Positions 37,077-47,291 of a stretch of 64,000 nt of DNA are shown piece by piece. Source of the DNA: DATJPW01 sp963752855 (GTDB lineage Bacteria > Desulfobacterota > Desulfomonilia > Desulfomonilales > Desulfomonilaceae); assembly GCA_963752855.1 (NCBI GenBank), contig CAVVZX010000045.1, positions 310,001 through 374,000 on the forward strand. The letters run 5' to 3'. The first letter of the stretch is position 1. Each line of letters begins with the position of its first letter. The notes under the pieces are model-generated. The model searched no databases and was not told the origin of the DNA. It saw nothing but the letters and a program-made list of their open reading frames with translations. The translations under genes and the position numbers were made by a program.

Positions 37077-37522
37077 GCTCGAACATCCCTGATGATAATA
37101 CCTGGGAACATTAGGCGTCTCAGGGGTGACATAACATGGCAATGGCGTCGGGTCAATTGCCGGAAAACTGATTGATTCGGTTTTGTGCCAAAGCTACTGC
37201 AAACAATGGATCCGGACAAAGGAAACCTTGAGACCAAATAGATAGGAAAGGTGAATCTGGCAAAAGGCTCAGCGCTAGGCGCCGATCTTTTGCCGCCTTC
37301 ACGGACAGAGGATTGCCGCGCGTGTTGAAACCAGCTGTTCGGTTAACTTGCCAATGACTACATGAACCAAACAACACACCATACGATATCTAGGCCACCA
37401 ATATTGGAGTCACGGTACGGAATCAGCTTCGACTGGAACCGGCGGATGGAAGATCTTGACAAAACCGGTTTCATTAGTAACAAAGATTGTTTCTAGAATC
37501 AGAATCTCGCTGAGGAGGGGCA

Positions 37523-38506
37523 ATGATCGAGGTTGAGAAACTTACTAAATATTATGGGCGTCTAGCCGCCATAAAGGATGTGTCCTTTCGGGTGGAGTCG
37601 GGAGAAATTGTGGGCTTCCTGGGTCCGAACGGGGCCGGAAAGACTACGACTATGCGTATTCTGACATGCTTTTCTCCCGCGTCCTCGGGCAAAGCTACGA
37701 TACTGGGGATGGACGCGCTCGACGACTCGATGAAGATCCGGGCCCAACTCGGGTACCTGCCGGAAAACGTGCCATTGTACGAATGGATGCGTGTTCGCGC
37801 CTATTTGGAATTCGTGGCTCGTGCAAAGGCGGTTTCGTCTCAGATCAGGCGTGAAGAAGTCGACCGTGTAGCGGAATCCGTCGGCCTCAGCCAAGTCATG
37901 GGAATGCTCATCCGACATTTGTCAAGGGGATTTCGTCAGCGAGTAGGTCTGGCCCAAGCTTTGATAGGAAATCCTCCAGTTCTGATTCTAGACGAGCCCA
38001 CAATCGGATTGGATCCTAAACAAATATGGGAAATTCGGCGCCTGATAAAAGGGTTCTCCCGAAATCGGACCGTGATTTTGTCTACTCATATCCTTCCTGA
38101 AGTGAGTGAGATCTGCGATCGTGTAATCATCATTAACAAGGGCACGATCATCGCTGAGGATACTCCGGCGAATCTCATACGGAGCTACGGAAAATTTTCA
38201 CGTTGTCAGCTCGAGGTCTCCGCGCCGGAAGGCGAAGTCAAGCAGTTGTTATCGGGTTTCGACGGAGTCAATTCGGTCCAGTTAAAGTCCGGGCCTGAAG
38301 AGGGCCGAGTGTCTGCTTTGATAGAAGCCTCTTCACGGCCTGATTTATGCCCCGCTCTAGCTCGCGCGGTTACGAACAAAGGATGGGACCTGTTCGAATT
38401 GCGGCGTCTTCACGCCAGCCTTGAAGACGTTTTCATCGATCTAGTCACTGAGGAAGCAGAAGAAGAAGCTTCCACTCAGGAAACCAACGGAAAGGAAGTA
38501 GCCTGA
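37523..38506 (+). CDS. ABC transporter ATP-binding protein (GldA-like)
   Basis: The 327-residue ATPase has Walker A GFLGPNGAGKTTTMRIL, Q-loop LGYLPENVPLYEWM, signature LSRGFRQRVGLAQALIG, Walker B VLILDEPTIGLDP and switch His in LSTHILPEV. A C-terminal domain of about 100 residues follows, as in GldA/NatA-type exporters. It has a good GAGGAGG ribosome site. The stop codon overlaps the permease start (TGATG), and the Gld-type genes follow directly. The complex is an ABC-2 type exporter; in gliding bacteria Gld proteins support motility, but in this group the substrate is unknown. Confidence 0.9.
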   Translation: MIEVEKLTKYYGRLAAIKDVSFRVESGEIVGFLGPNGAGKTTTMRILTCFSPASSGKATILGMDALDDSMKIRAQLGYLPENVPLYEWMRVRAYLEFVARAKAVSSQIRREEVDRVAESVGLSQVMGMLIRHLSRGFRQRVGLAQALIGNPPVLILDEPTIGLDPKQIWEIRRLIKGFSRNRTVILSTHILPEVSEICDRVIIINKGTIIAEDTPANLIRSYGKFSRCQLEVSAPEGEVKQLLSGFDGVNSVQLKSGPEEGRVSALIEASSRPDLCPALARAVTNKGWDLFELRRLHASLEDVFIDLVTEEAEEEASTQETNGKEVA

Positions 38507-39276
38507 TGCACGGGTTCCTTGCAGTTTTTAGGAAAGAAATGTCAAATTTCTTCGTTTCGCCTATAGCTTATTCGGTTATAGCGATCTTCTTGCTTGTTTC
38601 AGGTTTCTTCTTCTGGGCGAATGTGTCCTTCATGAGCTTGATCAGCTTACAGGCTGCGAGTAATCCGATGATTGCCCAGCGTATAAACCTTACAGATGTA
38701 GTTATTCGGCCCCTAATCCAGAATATGGCTATCATTCTCCTGTTTGTGATGCCGTTGTTGACTATGCGCCTCTTTTCCGAAGAGAAAAAATCCGGAACTA
38801 TGGAACTTCTTCTTACTTACCCGATTGATGATACGGCTTTTGTGTTCGGAAAATTTCTGGCGGCCGTGGCGCTATTACTAATAATGCTGGCCGGCGCCTT
38901 TTCTTTTCCGATCTTGTTGGCCTCCCTCTCGCAGCCGGATTTCGGGGTGATCCTATCCGCTTATTTGGGACTTTTCCTAATGGGCGCCGCTTTTATGGCG
39001 CTAGGGACCTTCATTTCTTCCTTGACGGAGAACCAGATCGTGGCCGCCGCCATTTCCTTCGGCGCTGCCATTCTGTTTTGGGTCCTGAGTTGGACCTCGT
39101 CCCTTGTCGGCGAATCAACCGGGGGCGTATTGAGACAACTATCAATATTGGAGCACATGGAATCATTCAACAAAGGCGTCCTATCGGCGCCTGATTTGTC
39201 GTTCTTTATTCTGTTCATCGCTTTTTTCGTATTTTTATGCTTGCGCTCCTTGGAAACTCACAGGTGGAGGGGATAA
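38506..39276 (+). CDS. ABC-2 type permease (GldF-like)
   Basis: The 256-residue membrane protein has six hydrophobic segments. The N-terminal MHGFLAVFRKEMSNFFVSPIAYSVIAIFLL and the RLFSEEKKSGTMELLLTYPI block are diagnostic for the ABC-2 permease of the GldF group. It overlaps the ATPase gene by one base and is followed after three bases by the GldG-like gene, so the three are coupled. The frame is intact. Confidence 0.9.
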   Translation: MHGFLAVFRKEMSNFFVSPIAYSVIAIFLLVSGFFFWANVSFMSLISLQAASNPMIAQRINLTDVVIRPLIQNMAIILLFVMPLLTMRLFSEEKKSGTMELLLTYPIDDTAFVFGKFLAAVALLLIMLAGAFSFPILLASLSQPDFGVILSAYLGLFLMGAAFMALGTFISSLTENQIVAAAISFGAAILFWVLSWTSSLVGESTGGVLRQLSILEHMESFNKGVLSAPDLSFFILFIAFFVFLCLRSLETHRWRG

Positions 39277-39279
39277 AGA

Positions 39280-40761
39280 ATGAAATTCTATGAATCGCAA
39301 CGAAATCTAATGATGGGCGGTGGAGCCGCAGTCGGAGTGATCATCTTTTTGGCCATTATTGTAGGTCTGCAATACATTGCCATCCAATACCCGAAGCGGT
39401 GGGACCTCACGAAGACCGGTCAATATACGCTTGCGCCACAGAGCAAGAAAATTCTGGATCAATTGCGACAAGACAAGGTCCCCGTTGAAGTGTTGGCGTT
39501 CTATGAGACTAAGGATGTCGGCGCCCGCGACTCGGTTCGCGATCTTTTGGATCAGTACAGAGACGTGTACCCGGATCTGAAGTACTCATTTATCGATCCG
39601 GATCGGGACCGGGCCGTTGCATTAGCGAACAAGATTGAATCGTATCCGACACTGGTCATAAAAGTTGGCAAGAAAGAGGAAAGAATTTCTACGGCCGACG
39701 AAGAGGGCGTAACCAACGCTATTTCCAGGCTGCTCAGAACTGAGGTAAAGAAGGTCTATTTCCTGAAGGGACACGGAGAACTCTCCCCCACTTCCACCGA
39801 GTCGGAAGGCTTAAGCGTCGCCAAAGAAAACATTGAGAAGCAAAACTACAAGACGGATGAGATAGTGCTCATGCAGACGCCTGAAGTACCGAAAGACGCC
39901 ACAATTCTTATTATAGCAGGCCCCAAGACCGACCTTATGGACAGCGAATTGGAGCAGATCCGGACCTACCTGAAACAAGGAGGAAGTTTGTTAGTCCTTC
40001 TGAATCCTTTTCAGGCGCCTAAATTATGCGCCTTCTTGAATGATTATGGATTTGCCACGGCAGATGACATCGTTGTTGACCAAATGAGTCGCGTCCTGGG
40101 CGGCGATTATCTGATGCCGGTTGTCACCACCTACGTGAACTTTGCTATTACCAAAAACTTCAACGTAGCGTCTTTCTTCCCGGAAGTGAGATCGGTAAGC
40201 GCTTCCAAGAAGGCTGGACCGGATGTAGTGGCTCAGGACCTGGCTCTGACAAGCCAGGTTTCGTGGACAATAAACGAAGAGCAGCTTAAGTCAGGTAACG
40301 CCAAGTTTGATGAGAAAACGGGCGTAAAGGGGCCGATTTCCGTAATGGCAGTCTCCACCTACACTCCTCCGGAGACGCAGCAGCCGGCTGCCAAGAACGC
40401 AAGTGAGACGGACAAGAAGCCCGACGGCAAACCGGAAGAGACTAAGAAGAGTCCTGACGAAAAACCTGACAAGAAAACAAAGAAGGCCCGCATTGTCGTT
40501 TCCGGTAGCTCACATGTGGCCTCAAACAAGTTTTTCAAATTGCAGGGTAATGGAGACCTCTTTATGAACTCGGTATCGTGGCTGGCTGAGGACGAGAACC
40601 TGATAGCCATACGGCCGAAATCTCCACGCTCCCAACCTCTGGTTTTGCAGGCTCGCGACTCCTTAATGATTCTCCTGATACCGGTGGTGGTCATCCCCCT
40701 GGCTTGGATTGTAGCAGGGATAGTTGTTTTTCTGTACCGCAAGCGTACCGCCGCCGTATAG
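39280..40761 (+). CDS. GldG-family auxiliary protein of the ABC exporter
   Basis: The 493-residue protein has an N-terminal membrane helix (VGVIIFLAIIVGLQYIAIQY), an extracytoplasmic alpha/beta part (RWDLTKTGQYTLAPQSKKIL, VYFLKGHGELSPTST, and the GPKTDLMDSELEQIRTYL block) and a C-terminal helix (LMILLIPVVVIPLAWIVAGIVVFL). This matches the GldG/ABC-type uncharacterised transport family. A Lys/Glu/Asp/Pro-rich linker lies near residues 365-405. It is likely to sense or handle cell-envelope substrate for the permease. Confidence 0.85.
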   Translation: MKFYESQRNLMMGGGAAVGVIIFLAIIVGLQYIAIQYPKRWDLTKTGQYTLAPQSKKILDQLRQDKVPVEVLAFYETKDVGARDSVRDLLDQYRDVYPDLKYSFIDPDRDRAVALANKIESYPTLVIKVGKKEERISTADEEGVTNAISRLLRTEVKKVYFLKGHGELSPTSTESEGLSVAKENIEKQNYKTDEIVLMQTPEVPKDATILIIAGPKTDLMDSELEQIRTYLKQGGSLLVLLNPFQAPKLCAFLNDYGFATADDIVVDQMSRVLGGDYLMPVVTTYVNFAITKNFNVASFFPEVRSVSASKKAGPDVVAQDLALTSQVSWTINEEQLKSGNAKFDEKTGVKGPISVMAVSTYTPPETQQPAAKNASETDKKPDGKPEETKKSPDEKPDKKTKKARIVVSGSSHVASNKFFKLQGNGDLFMNSVSWLAEDENLIAIRPKSPRSQPLVLQARDSLMILLIPVVVIPLAWIVAGIVVFLYRKRTAAV

Positions 40762-40827
40762 CGGCAGCGCTGAATTTCAGAAGACCAATTTTGAGAAAAA
40801 CACGCTTATTATTCGGAGGCTTCGGCA

Positions 40828-42343
40828 ATGAAGTTGGGCAAGTTATTAATCTACTTGATAATTCTTGTGGCCGTGATGGGGTGGCTTTATGTAGTGGAGA
40901 TAAGGTACAGACCGGAACAGAAGAAACAGGAAGAAGCAGGAAAGAAAATCGTCCAGTTGGAAAAGGATAAAATAGTCAAGATCGGACTGGCGACAGCTGA
41001 CCACGGTAAGGTGGAAATTCAAAAGCCCGGGAACGATTGGGTCATTACAGAGCCAGTCAAAACAAAAGCGGACAAATTGGCCGTGGACAATCTGCTGACC
41101 ACCATAGCGGATGCCTCAGCGGAAAAAGTCATAATGGAAAAAGATGTCAAATGGGCAGATTACGGACTTGATAAGCCTGACTTTACCGTGGATGTCTCTA
41201 CTGCGGATAAGAAAGCCGAGATTTTCTTCGGCGCGTCCAATCCATCTAAGACCAGCTTCTACGCTCGTGTGGATAATGATCCAAAACTCTTGCTGGTGGC
41301 CGACACTCTGAAGATCAGTTTGAACAAATCGGTTTTTGATATGCGCGATAAATCAGTCGTAGGAATCGCCCCGGAGGACTTGGAACGAGTTGTCGTGTCA
41401 CGCCAGGGAAAACAGATTGAACTCAAACGCGAGGGAGCGGACAAATGGATGATGACGACGCCCGAACGCTTCCGCGTCAAGAACTCTGTCGTAACCGCAG
41501 ACCTGAGAACGATAACCAATTTGAAAGCCAAGGAAATCATTGATTCGCCGTCCAAGGAAGGAGACGAATACGGCTTGCAGAATCCGGAAGAATCTATACA
41601 GCTCTCGGGACCCAAACGAGAACTGACTCTGCTCATAGGGAAATCTAAGGAGGAGAAAAAATCATCTACCGCGCCGGCGGACAAATATGCGCGCATCAAA
41701 GGCCATGATCCCGTATATCTGCTCGACGGGCGCTCTCTTGATAGCGTCAAGACAGATCCCGAGGAGCTTAGAGATCGCTCGCTGCTAACATTTAATCCGC
41801 CTGATATTGAAAAAATGCAAATAGACCTGGATGGCAAACAGTGGGTTGCCAGTAAAGGCGCGGACAATAAATGGAACCTGGAAAAACCTGAGAAGAAGGA
41901 GAAGATCGACAACTGGGCCATATCAGGCGTACTTTGGGACATCAAGGACTTGCAGTGGAAATCAAAGACCGCTCAGAAGCCTGGAGAAACCGCGCCTGCG
42001 GAACTCGATCAGCCAAGATTGGTGGTATCGCTCTTCAAGAAAGGGGATCAAGAGCCGTTGCTTCTGAAGGCCGGATGGAAAGATGTCGTCGGCGACAGCC
42101 CCGGCCGAAAAGCCTGAGGAACAAAAGACGGCCACTTCCGAGAAACAACCATCCGACAAGGGCAAGGAGCCGAGCGCGACCAAAGAGCCGGCAAAGGCCG
42201 CGACAGAATCACAGCCGCCCTCCCCTGCCACCATATTGGCGGTCGCTCAGCCCTCCGAAGAAGAGGGGGCTGTGTTCACACTGGACGGGGATTTTGTGAC
42301 GCGAATTAGACAGGATTTACAGCGAATCACCGAGGAAAAGTAA
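40828..42343 (+). CDS. DUF4340 protein of the ABC exporter cluster (one frameshift)
   Basis: About 500 residues. An N-terminal helix (LLIYLIILVAVMGWLYVV) is followed by repeated beta-sandwich units with the pattern WVITEPVKTKADKLAVDNLL, WMMTTPERFRVKNSVV and WNLEKPEKKEKIDNW, typical of DUF4340. The C-terminal part is Ala/Pro/Glu/Lys-rich and ends ...DGDFVTRIRQDLQRI. An extra base near 42085 moves from the 40828-42117 frame to the 42083-42343 frame. It is regularly found downstream of GldG-like genes and is probably its extracytoplasmic partner. Confidence 0.8.
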
Positions 42344-42351
42344 TTAATGCT

Positions 42352-42762
42352 TCAGCCCTTCAGCGGCCACGAATGCTGACAATGACCAGTGATGTCGGGA
42401 AAGTCATCCAGGATTTGCTTGTCTGAAGTGACTAAAACGATCCTTAATTCTTGTGCGAGCGCTACAAACTCACAATCATAGGCCGAGCAGTTGCTGGCGG
42501 CGACCAAGCTTAGCACGTGCTGCGAATCAACTTCATACTCTTGATCGTCCATCAAATGAAGAGCTTCGTTCATTATCAGGCGGCTCTCTGCCAACGATAG
42601 CCACTGCTTGCGAATGTATTGGGCAAGTACATTGCGGAACTCGCTCCGCCATAGGAACGGCGCCACCCAGTCAGAATCCTTAACTAAGGCATGTTCCGCT
42701 TGCCGGGAGTGGGGGCTTTCCACGTACAAATAGCAGATCACGTTTGTGTCGACGACGATCAT
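42352..42762 (-). CDS. vapC: PIN-domain toxin (VapC family)
   Basis: The 136-residue protein has the PIN-domain acidic residues: D5 in VVDTNVICYL, E in WRSEFRNVLAQY, and the late AYDCEFVALAQEL and TSDKQIL (D) motifs. VapC proteins are ribonucleases held inactive by the neighbouring antitoxin. Its ATG overlaps the antitoxin stop by ATGA, so the pair is translationally coupled. It lies nine bases from the convergent end of the DUF4340 gene. The frame is intact. Confidence 0.88.
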   Translation of the reverse strand: MIVVDTNVICYLYVESPHSRQAEHALVKDSDWVAPFLWRSEFRNVLAQYIRKQWLSLAESRLIMNEALHLMDDQEYEVDSQHVLSLVAASNCSAYDCEFVALAQELRIVLVTSDKQILDDFPDITGHCQHSWPLKG

Positions 42763-43002
42763 GGACGACCCATCTGCTTCGCAGTACGCAACTCATTGTC
42801 CGTAATGGGATGGTCCTTGGTTTTCTGACGAAGGCGACGCGCTCGGTCGAGCAGGACCTCTGGGTTAACCCTCCGGCCCCGCACGGCCCGTTCGATGCAG
42901 GTGAGGATTTCACCGTTGATGCTACGCATGATTAGCCGCGGCAGACTGTTTCAGCAGATCGTATAGATCAGGAGGAATGTTCTTCAAGGTGATCGTTGGC
43001 AT
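42759..43002 (-). CDS. vapB: Ribbon-helix-helix antitoxin of the VapBC-type pair (one frameshift)
   Basis: About 80 residues. It begins MPTITLKNIPPDLYDLLKQS, the FitA/Arc-like ribbon-helix-helix start. It continues AAANH-RSINGEILTCIERAV, a typical second helix, then the toxin-binding tail. One extra base near 42930 creates an early TAG; dropping it restores the frame to TGA at 42759. The antitoxin would bind and repress its own promoter, probably within 43003-43065. That gap is short and AT-rich, but I cannot define the operator. Confidence 0.7.
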
Positions 43003-43065
43003 ACAAGCGCTCCTTCGTGGTTGCTATATGGAACCATTATGGTGTCGCGAAGGATGATTGTCAAG

Positions 43066-44256
43066 CTACTGCACGGTGCATATCGCGTTCAGGGCCTCTC
43101 TGCCGAACGGTGACACGGACCTGAGGAAAATGATGATCTCCGGCAACTCTCTGATAACGTAGTCAATTTCTTCCTCAGTGGTATATCGAGAGAGCGAGAA
43201 ACGGATCGATCCGTGGACCGAAGTGAACGGGACCCCCATGGCTCGGAGAACATGCGACGGCTCCAGTGAGCCCGAAGTGCACGCGGACCCCGAAGAAGCG
43301 CATATACCCTTGTCATCCATTCTCATCAGGATGGCCTCGCCTTCCACGAACTCGAAACCGATGTTTAATGTGTTTGGAAGCCGCATCTCTTTGTGTCCGT
43401 TGCGATGCGCAAACGGGATCTTTTCCATAAGACCCTGTTCCAGCTTGTCTCGGAGTTTGCGTACATGGTGGATTTTGTCTGCCATATGTTCCAGAGCCAA
43501 GCGGGAAGCCTCGCCCAAGCCAACTATGCCCGGAACGTTCTCCGTGCCGCCGCGGCGGTCCGCTTCCTGATGGCCGCCAATCACAAATGGAGCGAACCTC
43601 GTCCCCTTTTTGATGTACAAAGCTCCGACGCCTTTCGGCGCATGAATCTTGTGTCCCGACAATGACAGAAAATTTATTTTTGAATGCCGAAGGTTCAACG
43701 AAACCTTGCCGACCGCCTGCACCGCGTCAGTGTGCATTAATGCCCCGTGCTCGTGGGCAATCTCGGCAATTTCATGAACCGGAAAAATCACCCCGGTTTC
43801 GTTGTTGGCCCACATCACGGACACAATCGCCGTCTGGTTCGTGATTTTTTCACGAACTTCCTCCATGTCGAGCATTCCTTCCTTGTCAACGGACAGCCAT
43901 CGGACCGTGTATCCTTTGGATCGGCCCAAATACCTACACAAGTTCAGGACGGCCGGGTGTTCAACCCTGGTCGTAACGATCTCACGTCGGTCGGGCATAG
44001 TGTCCAGAGCGCTTCGAATGGCAGTGGAATCCGACTCTGTGCCGCCGGACGTAAAAACCACTTCTTGAGGGGATTCGGCGTCCAGTAAGGCGGCCAGGTT
44101 TTCTCTCGCTTTGGCGACTTCACGAGCCACACTCCCACCAAACGAATGCATGCTGGATGGATTTCCGTACCGCTCTGTGAAGAAAGGTCGAATAGCTTCA
44201 ACGACTTCCGGGGCGACCATGGTCGTGGCGTTATTATCCAAATAGACGACTTTCAT
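43066..44256 (-). CDS. nifS: Cysteine desulfurase NifS
   Basis: The 396-residue PLP enzyme releases sulfur from cysteine for FeS cluster assembly. Marks are YLDNNATTMVAPEVV at the start, FTSGGTESDSTAIRSAL, MWANNETGVIFPV, the PLP lysine in LSLSGHKIHAPKGVGALY, and the catalytic Cys in CASSGSACTSGSLEPSHVL. Its ATG overlaps the nifU stop. Without nitrogenase genes in view, the pair probably serves general FeS assembly, as is common in this phylum. The frame is intact. Confidence 0.94.
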   Translation of the reverse strand: MKVVYLDNNATTMVAPEVVEAIRPFFTERYGNPSSMHSFGGSVAREVAKARENLAALLDAESPQEVVFTSGGTESDSTAIRSALDTMPDRREIVTTRVEHPAVLNLCRYLGRSKGYTVRWLSVDKEGMLDMEEVREKITNQTAIVSVMWANNETGVIFPVHEIAEIAHEHGALMHTDAVQAVGKVSLNLRHSKINFLSLSGHKIHAPKGVGALYIKKGTRFAPFVIGGHQEADRRGGTENVPGIVGLGEASRLALEHMADKIHHVRKLRDKLEQGLMEKIPFAHRNGHKEMRLPNTLNIGFEFVEGEAILMRMDDKGICASSGSACTSGSLEPSHVLRAMGVPFTSVHGSIRFSLSRYTTEEEIDYVIRELPEIIIFLRSVSPFGREALNAICTVQ

Positions 44257-45099
44257 GCGGCCACCTCCTCGACAAACAACCGAGGATCCACAAGTTCTTT
44301 AAGTTTGGTTTCAATGCCTGTCCTGGTCAGAGCGGAACTCGGGCACGATGTGCACATTCCTCTAAGCGCCACCAGCACACGATTGCCATCCACATCGACA
44401 AGCTCCACATCGCCGTTATCCTGTTGCAGCATGGGCCTTATTTCTTTTTCAATAACTTCTTGAATCTTGGCTATCTTTTGTATATTGGTCATCGGCCTTC
44501 CAGGAGTGGCGTCGGTCTTGTCTTCTTGCTTGAGTTCGCCTCTAACCTGAGCTATAAGCTCTTCGATCTTTTCCTGACATAATCCGCATCCGCCGCCGGC
44601 CTTGGTATAATCGGTAACCTGCCCGACAGTGGCAAGATTGTTTTCCCTTACGACTCTCTTGATCTGCTCGTCGGTGACGCCAAAGCACTGACAGACCAGT
44701 TCGCCTTCAGCGTCCTCCGCCGGCGCCTGTCCCTGATAACAGGCGATGGCCGCATGTAGAGCGTCTCGGCCCATCACCGAGCAATGCATCTTCTGCTGCG
44801 GAAGTCCGCCGAGAAAATCCGCGATATCCTGGTTAGTTATCTTCAGAGCCTCAGCCAACTGTTTTACCCTTGACCATTTCGGTAAGCGCGCTGCTCGATG
44901 CTATTGCGCTGCCGCATCCGAAGGTTTGAAAACGTGCGTCCACAATTCGACGGGTGTCAGGGTCAATTTTCAAATAGAGCTTCAAAGCGTCGCCACAAGC
45001 GATGGACCCCACTTCCCCCACAGCGTCCGGGTCTGCGATTTCGCCGATGTTTCTTGGGTGGAAAAAATGGTCTTTTACCTTTTCAGTGTACTCCCACAT
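44253..45099 (-). CDS. nifU: NifU FeS scaffold, three-domain form (one frameshift)
   Basis: About 280 residues in three parts. The IscU-like domain has Cys in ACGDALKLYLKI, TFGCGSAIASSS and MHCSVMG. A BFD-like [2Fe-2S] domain has CQCFGVTDEQI and GGGCGLCQEKI, and the C-terminal NifU domain has RGMCTSCPSS. It assembles clusters with sulfur from NifS. An extra base near 44867 separates the first 80 residues (...TEMVKGKT) from LAEALKITNQDI. ATG at 45099 (MWEYTEKVKDHFFHPRN) is the natural start, after TTGAGGTG. Confidence 0.9.
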
Positions 45100-45643
45100 A
45101 ACACACCTCAATTTCTAGATGAATTCAGCCGCGAGTACGAAGGTATCAAACACATTTACCTACTTCAAGGATTTCCAATTCGCGACCACATATACTTTAG
45201 ATGCTTTTGAGAAGCCTTAGGTTCGTAGAGTATTTCAAACTACAAGCTTCGGTAAGATTCGGTTAAAGACCCGCCGATTTTAGGGGAACATTATCCCTTG
45301 ATCGCGGACATGTATATTGACTCCTTAGATTGTTGGGTAAGAAGGGCTCATTCGAAGTTGATTGCGAAGCCAAGGGGGGTACGCGTTACTGAAATCGATA
45401 TTGATCGCGGGAAGTTTTTGTGATAGGTACGAAAAATTGTTCGTCAGCCATTGGCAAGAATGAATGGTGAGCTTCTGTCAGACTGTTGAGGGAATGGCCA
45501 AATTGGTAGAGACAGATTTCATAATTGCTAAGGAAAGAAAATCGGCTCAGGTTTTCGATGATTCTCGGGAGCGCCTTTCCGAACCATCCGGCCGGGTTTT
45601 CGTAGCGGGGTCTTGCCCCATTCCGGATAAATGGTGGAGCGCC
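45100..45643. other. Intergenic region without a supported gene
   Basis: The stretch lies between the nifU start and the lipoprotein gene, which point away from each other, so it should hold two promoters. It is AT-rich near 45150-45260. I find no convincing -35/-10 pair or palindrome and no coding frame. A frame upstream of 45644 stays open to 45464 but has no ribosome site and would bury the signal peptide. Confidence 0.4.
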
Positions 45644-46408
45644 GTGAAGATCTTCTCCGCGGTTTGCCTTATCTTCGTGGGCCTGGGCGGGTGCACCGGA
45701 AAGAATTCCCTGGAAAACGTGAGCCTGGACAATTTGATCAGCAGCCTGGAGAGAAAATCCTACCTGATTAAGCAATTCCGCGCGGAATTCGTTAAGGTGC
45801 GGCGATCCCCGGTCTTCAAACGTGACCTGACTGTTAAAGGGCGTCTTGTTTTTCAACGACCAAGCAAATTTTCTTTGAGCATGTCGGGCGACGCCAACAT
45901 CGAGATCCTGTCAGACGGCGGGAACATAAATCTGATCCATAACAAAAGAGATAGTGAAACCTATCACTTGGCGGGCGAACGCGACATTTCAAAATTTGCC
46001 GATCCCCTCATGCTGGTCATTCAGAGCATCGGCGACGGCGGAATGAGGAAGTTTTCGCTTACTAAGAAGTCGAATGAGGACGGTTCGGTGATTTTGGATG
46101 CGACGCCCAACGGACAGGTAAATTTCGAGCGAATAGAAAAAGCGGAGATCGTCCTTTCGGATATTGGAGAAATACGCCGGGTGAGCCTCTTGTTCAAGGA
46201 CGGTAATCGAGATGAAACAATTTTTCGGTCCTGGGCGCTGCTAGCTCAGGATGATCCGGTGATTTTGGAACTTAATAGCAGATTAGAAAACCTCTCGCAG
46301 AGTTCTCAAGTTGCTCGTCAGGCGCCGCATGAGAATGACGAGCAAGCTAAGATACCCGCTGTGGCAAAACCACTTATGTCATTCCACAAATCAACTACTA
46401 ATTTTTGA
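45644..46408 (+). CDS. LolA-like/DUF4292-type lipoprotein
   Basis: The 254-residue protein has a lipoprotein signal MKIFSAVCLIFVGLGGC when begun at GTG 45644 (GGTGGAG five bases upstream). The mature part has a beta-sheet rhythm like LolA-type lipid carriers (FRAEFVKVRRSP, LTVKGRLVFQRPSKFSL, GNINLIHNKRDSETYHL, GEIRRVSLLFKDG). Such proteins bind lipids or lipoprotein acyl chains in the periplasm. The last 60 residues are polar and probably disordered. An earlier ATG (45464) would not give a signal peptide. The frame is intact. Confidence 0.68.
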   Translation: MKIFSAVCLIFVGLGGCTGKNSLENVSLDNLISSLERKSYLIKQFRAEFVKVRRSPVFKRDLTVKGRLVFQRPSKFSLSMSGDANIEILSDGGNINLIHNKRDSETYHLAGERDISKFADPLMLVIQSIGDGGMRKFSLTKKSNEDGSVILDATPNGQVNFERIEKAEIVLSDIGEIRRVSLLFKDGNRDETIFRSWALLAQDDPVILELNSRLENLSQSSQVARQAPHENDEQAKIPAVAKPLMSFHKSTTNF

Positions 46409-46438
46409 ATCTTCACCAGATCCTCTGAAAAGATTATT

Positions 46439-46666
46439 TTAGATTGAAGTATTATTAGTCGAGACCTCTGTCTTTGATCTAGGATCTTTCAGATGCTTGC
46501 CGACGATCGCGGCGTACAACATCAGAGGCGTTGTAACCACCAATGACAGCAGTCCTAGAAATCCTACGAAGATTAACGGTAGGATCATGGCGAACATGAA
46601 CCCGATGGTTCTGATCGCTGCGGCCGCTGCCAACCAATTATTACTCTTAATCAATTGATTCCTCAT
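46439..46666 (-). CDS. Small membrane protein
   Basis: The protein has 75 residues with one long or two short hydrophobic segments (TIGFMFAMILPLIFVGFLGLL and VVTTPLMLYAAIVG) and a polar C-terminus. No family is recognised. The ATG overlaps the stop of the upstream gene on the minus strand (ATGA at 46663-46666), which supports both as real and coupled. Confidence 0.55.
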   Translation of the reverse strand: MRNQLIKSNNWLAAAAAIRTIGFMFAMILPLIFVGFLGLLSLVVTTPLMLYAAIVGKHLKDPRSKTEVSTNNTSI

Positions 46667-46985
46667 TGTCTGGAAAGAGTCACATTAAGTTTTCTACCTG
46701 ATGCGGCCTTCACCGTGCCCGCCAAGTGTCCCGAGTCCAACAGTCTCCCGGAAAAAGAATGGCCGTCGCTATGAACTAGCTGAAGCCGCCATTTTGAAAG
46801 TGGCCGTTGAGGTGATAAGTCACCTTGTGACCGTCCGGGCCGAAAACGTACGCTACGCCAGTGACAACGCGCGCCATGCTGCTTGATGTTGGCCTGGAGC
46901 TTGTGTCCCATGACCCATGTCTCCCATTTGCCTGAGAGGTTCGGTTCCGAGTCTCGCGGGAAAAGAAAAGGCCAAAATCAGGAAT
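46663..46985 (-). CDS. Small beta-rich protein of unknown function (frame broken)
   Basis: Reassembling three frames gives about 100 residues: NLSGKWETWVMGHKLQANIKQ, then VVTGVAYVFGPDGHKVTYHL with NGHFQNGGF, then QLVHSDGHSFSGRL and GTVKAASGRKLNVTLSRQ. The alternating strand pattern with Gly turns suggests a small beta-barrel or sandwich exported protein. The N-terminus, probably a signal peptide, is not clear. Two shifts are needed, near 46870 and 46775. No family is recognised. Confidence 0.5.
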
Positions 46986-47291
46986 GCCTGCGATCATAAA
47001 ATGCCGGCCCATAAATGCCAGTCTCCTCCTCAGTTGATGAAAACAATATGCGAGATCGTCTGCAAAAGGTATCCTCCATAAGGATCATGTGTCCCGCGCT
47101 GAAAGCCCGAATGTTCCATTTTCTTCGAATGCCGACGAATGCAGTCGAGCTGATGATCGCTTGGTTCCTAGATCTATGGAATATCAAGACGAATCGTTCC
47201 TGTAAGCCGACGCGCAGCCTCCCTTGCCAGACGCCGGGCCAAGGCTCTTATCCGTTCCAGTCAAGACCGCAAAAGCGGCCTCGCTTCGCTT
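46986..47291. other. Stretch without a supported gene
   Basis: No frame here shows family-like composition, and several short open frames on both strands look random. It should include the promoter of the two small minus-strand genes at 46439-46985. A weak hairpin (GACCGC-AAAA-GCGGCC) near 47266-47281 lies after the end of the gene at 47292-47567 and could help end that transcript. Confidence 0.35.

Noticed and set aside
37456..37484. Promoter for the Gld-type cluster
   Set aside because: TTGACA is present, but no acceptable -10 box lies at 16-18 bases, so it is only mentioned in passing.
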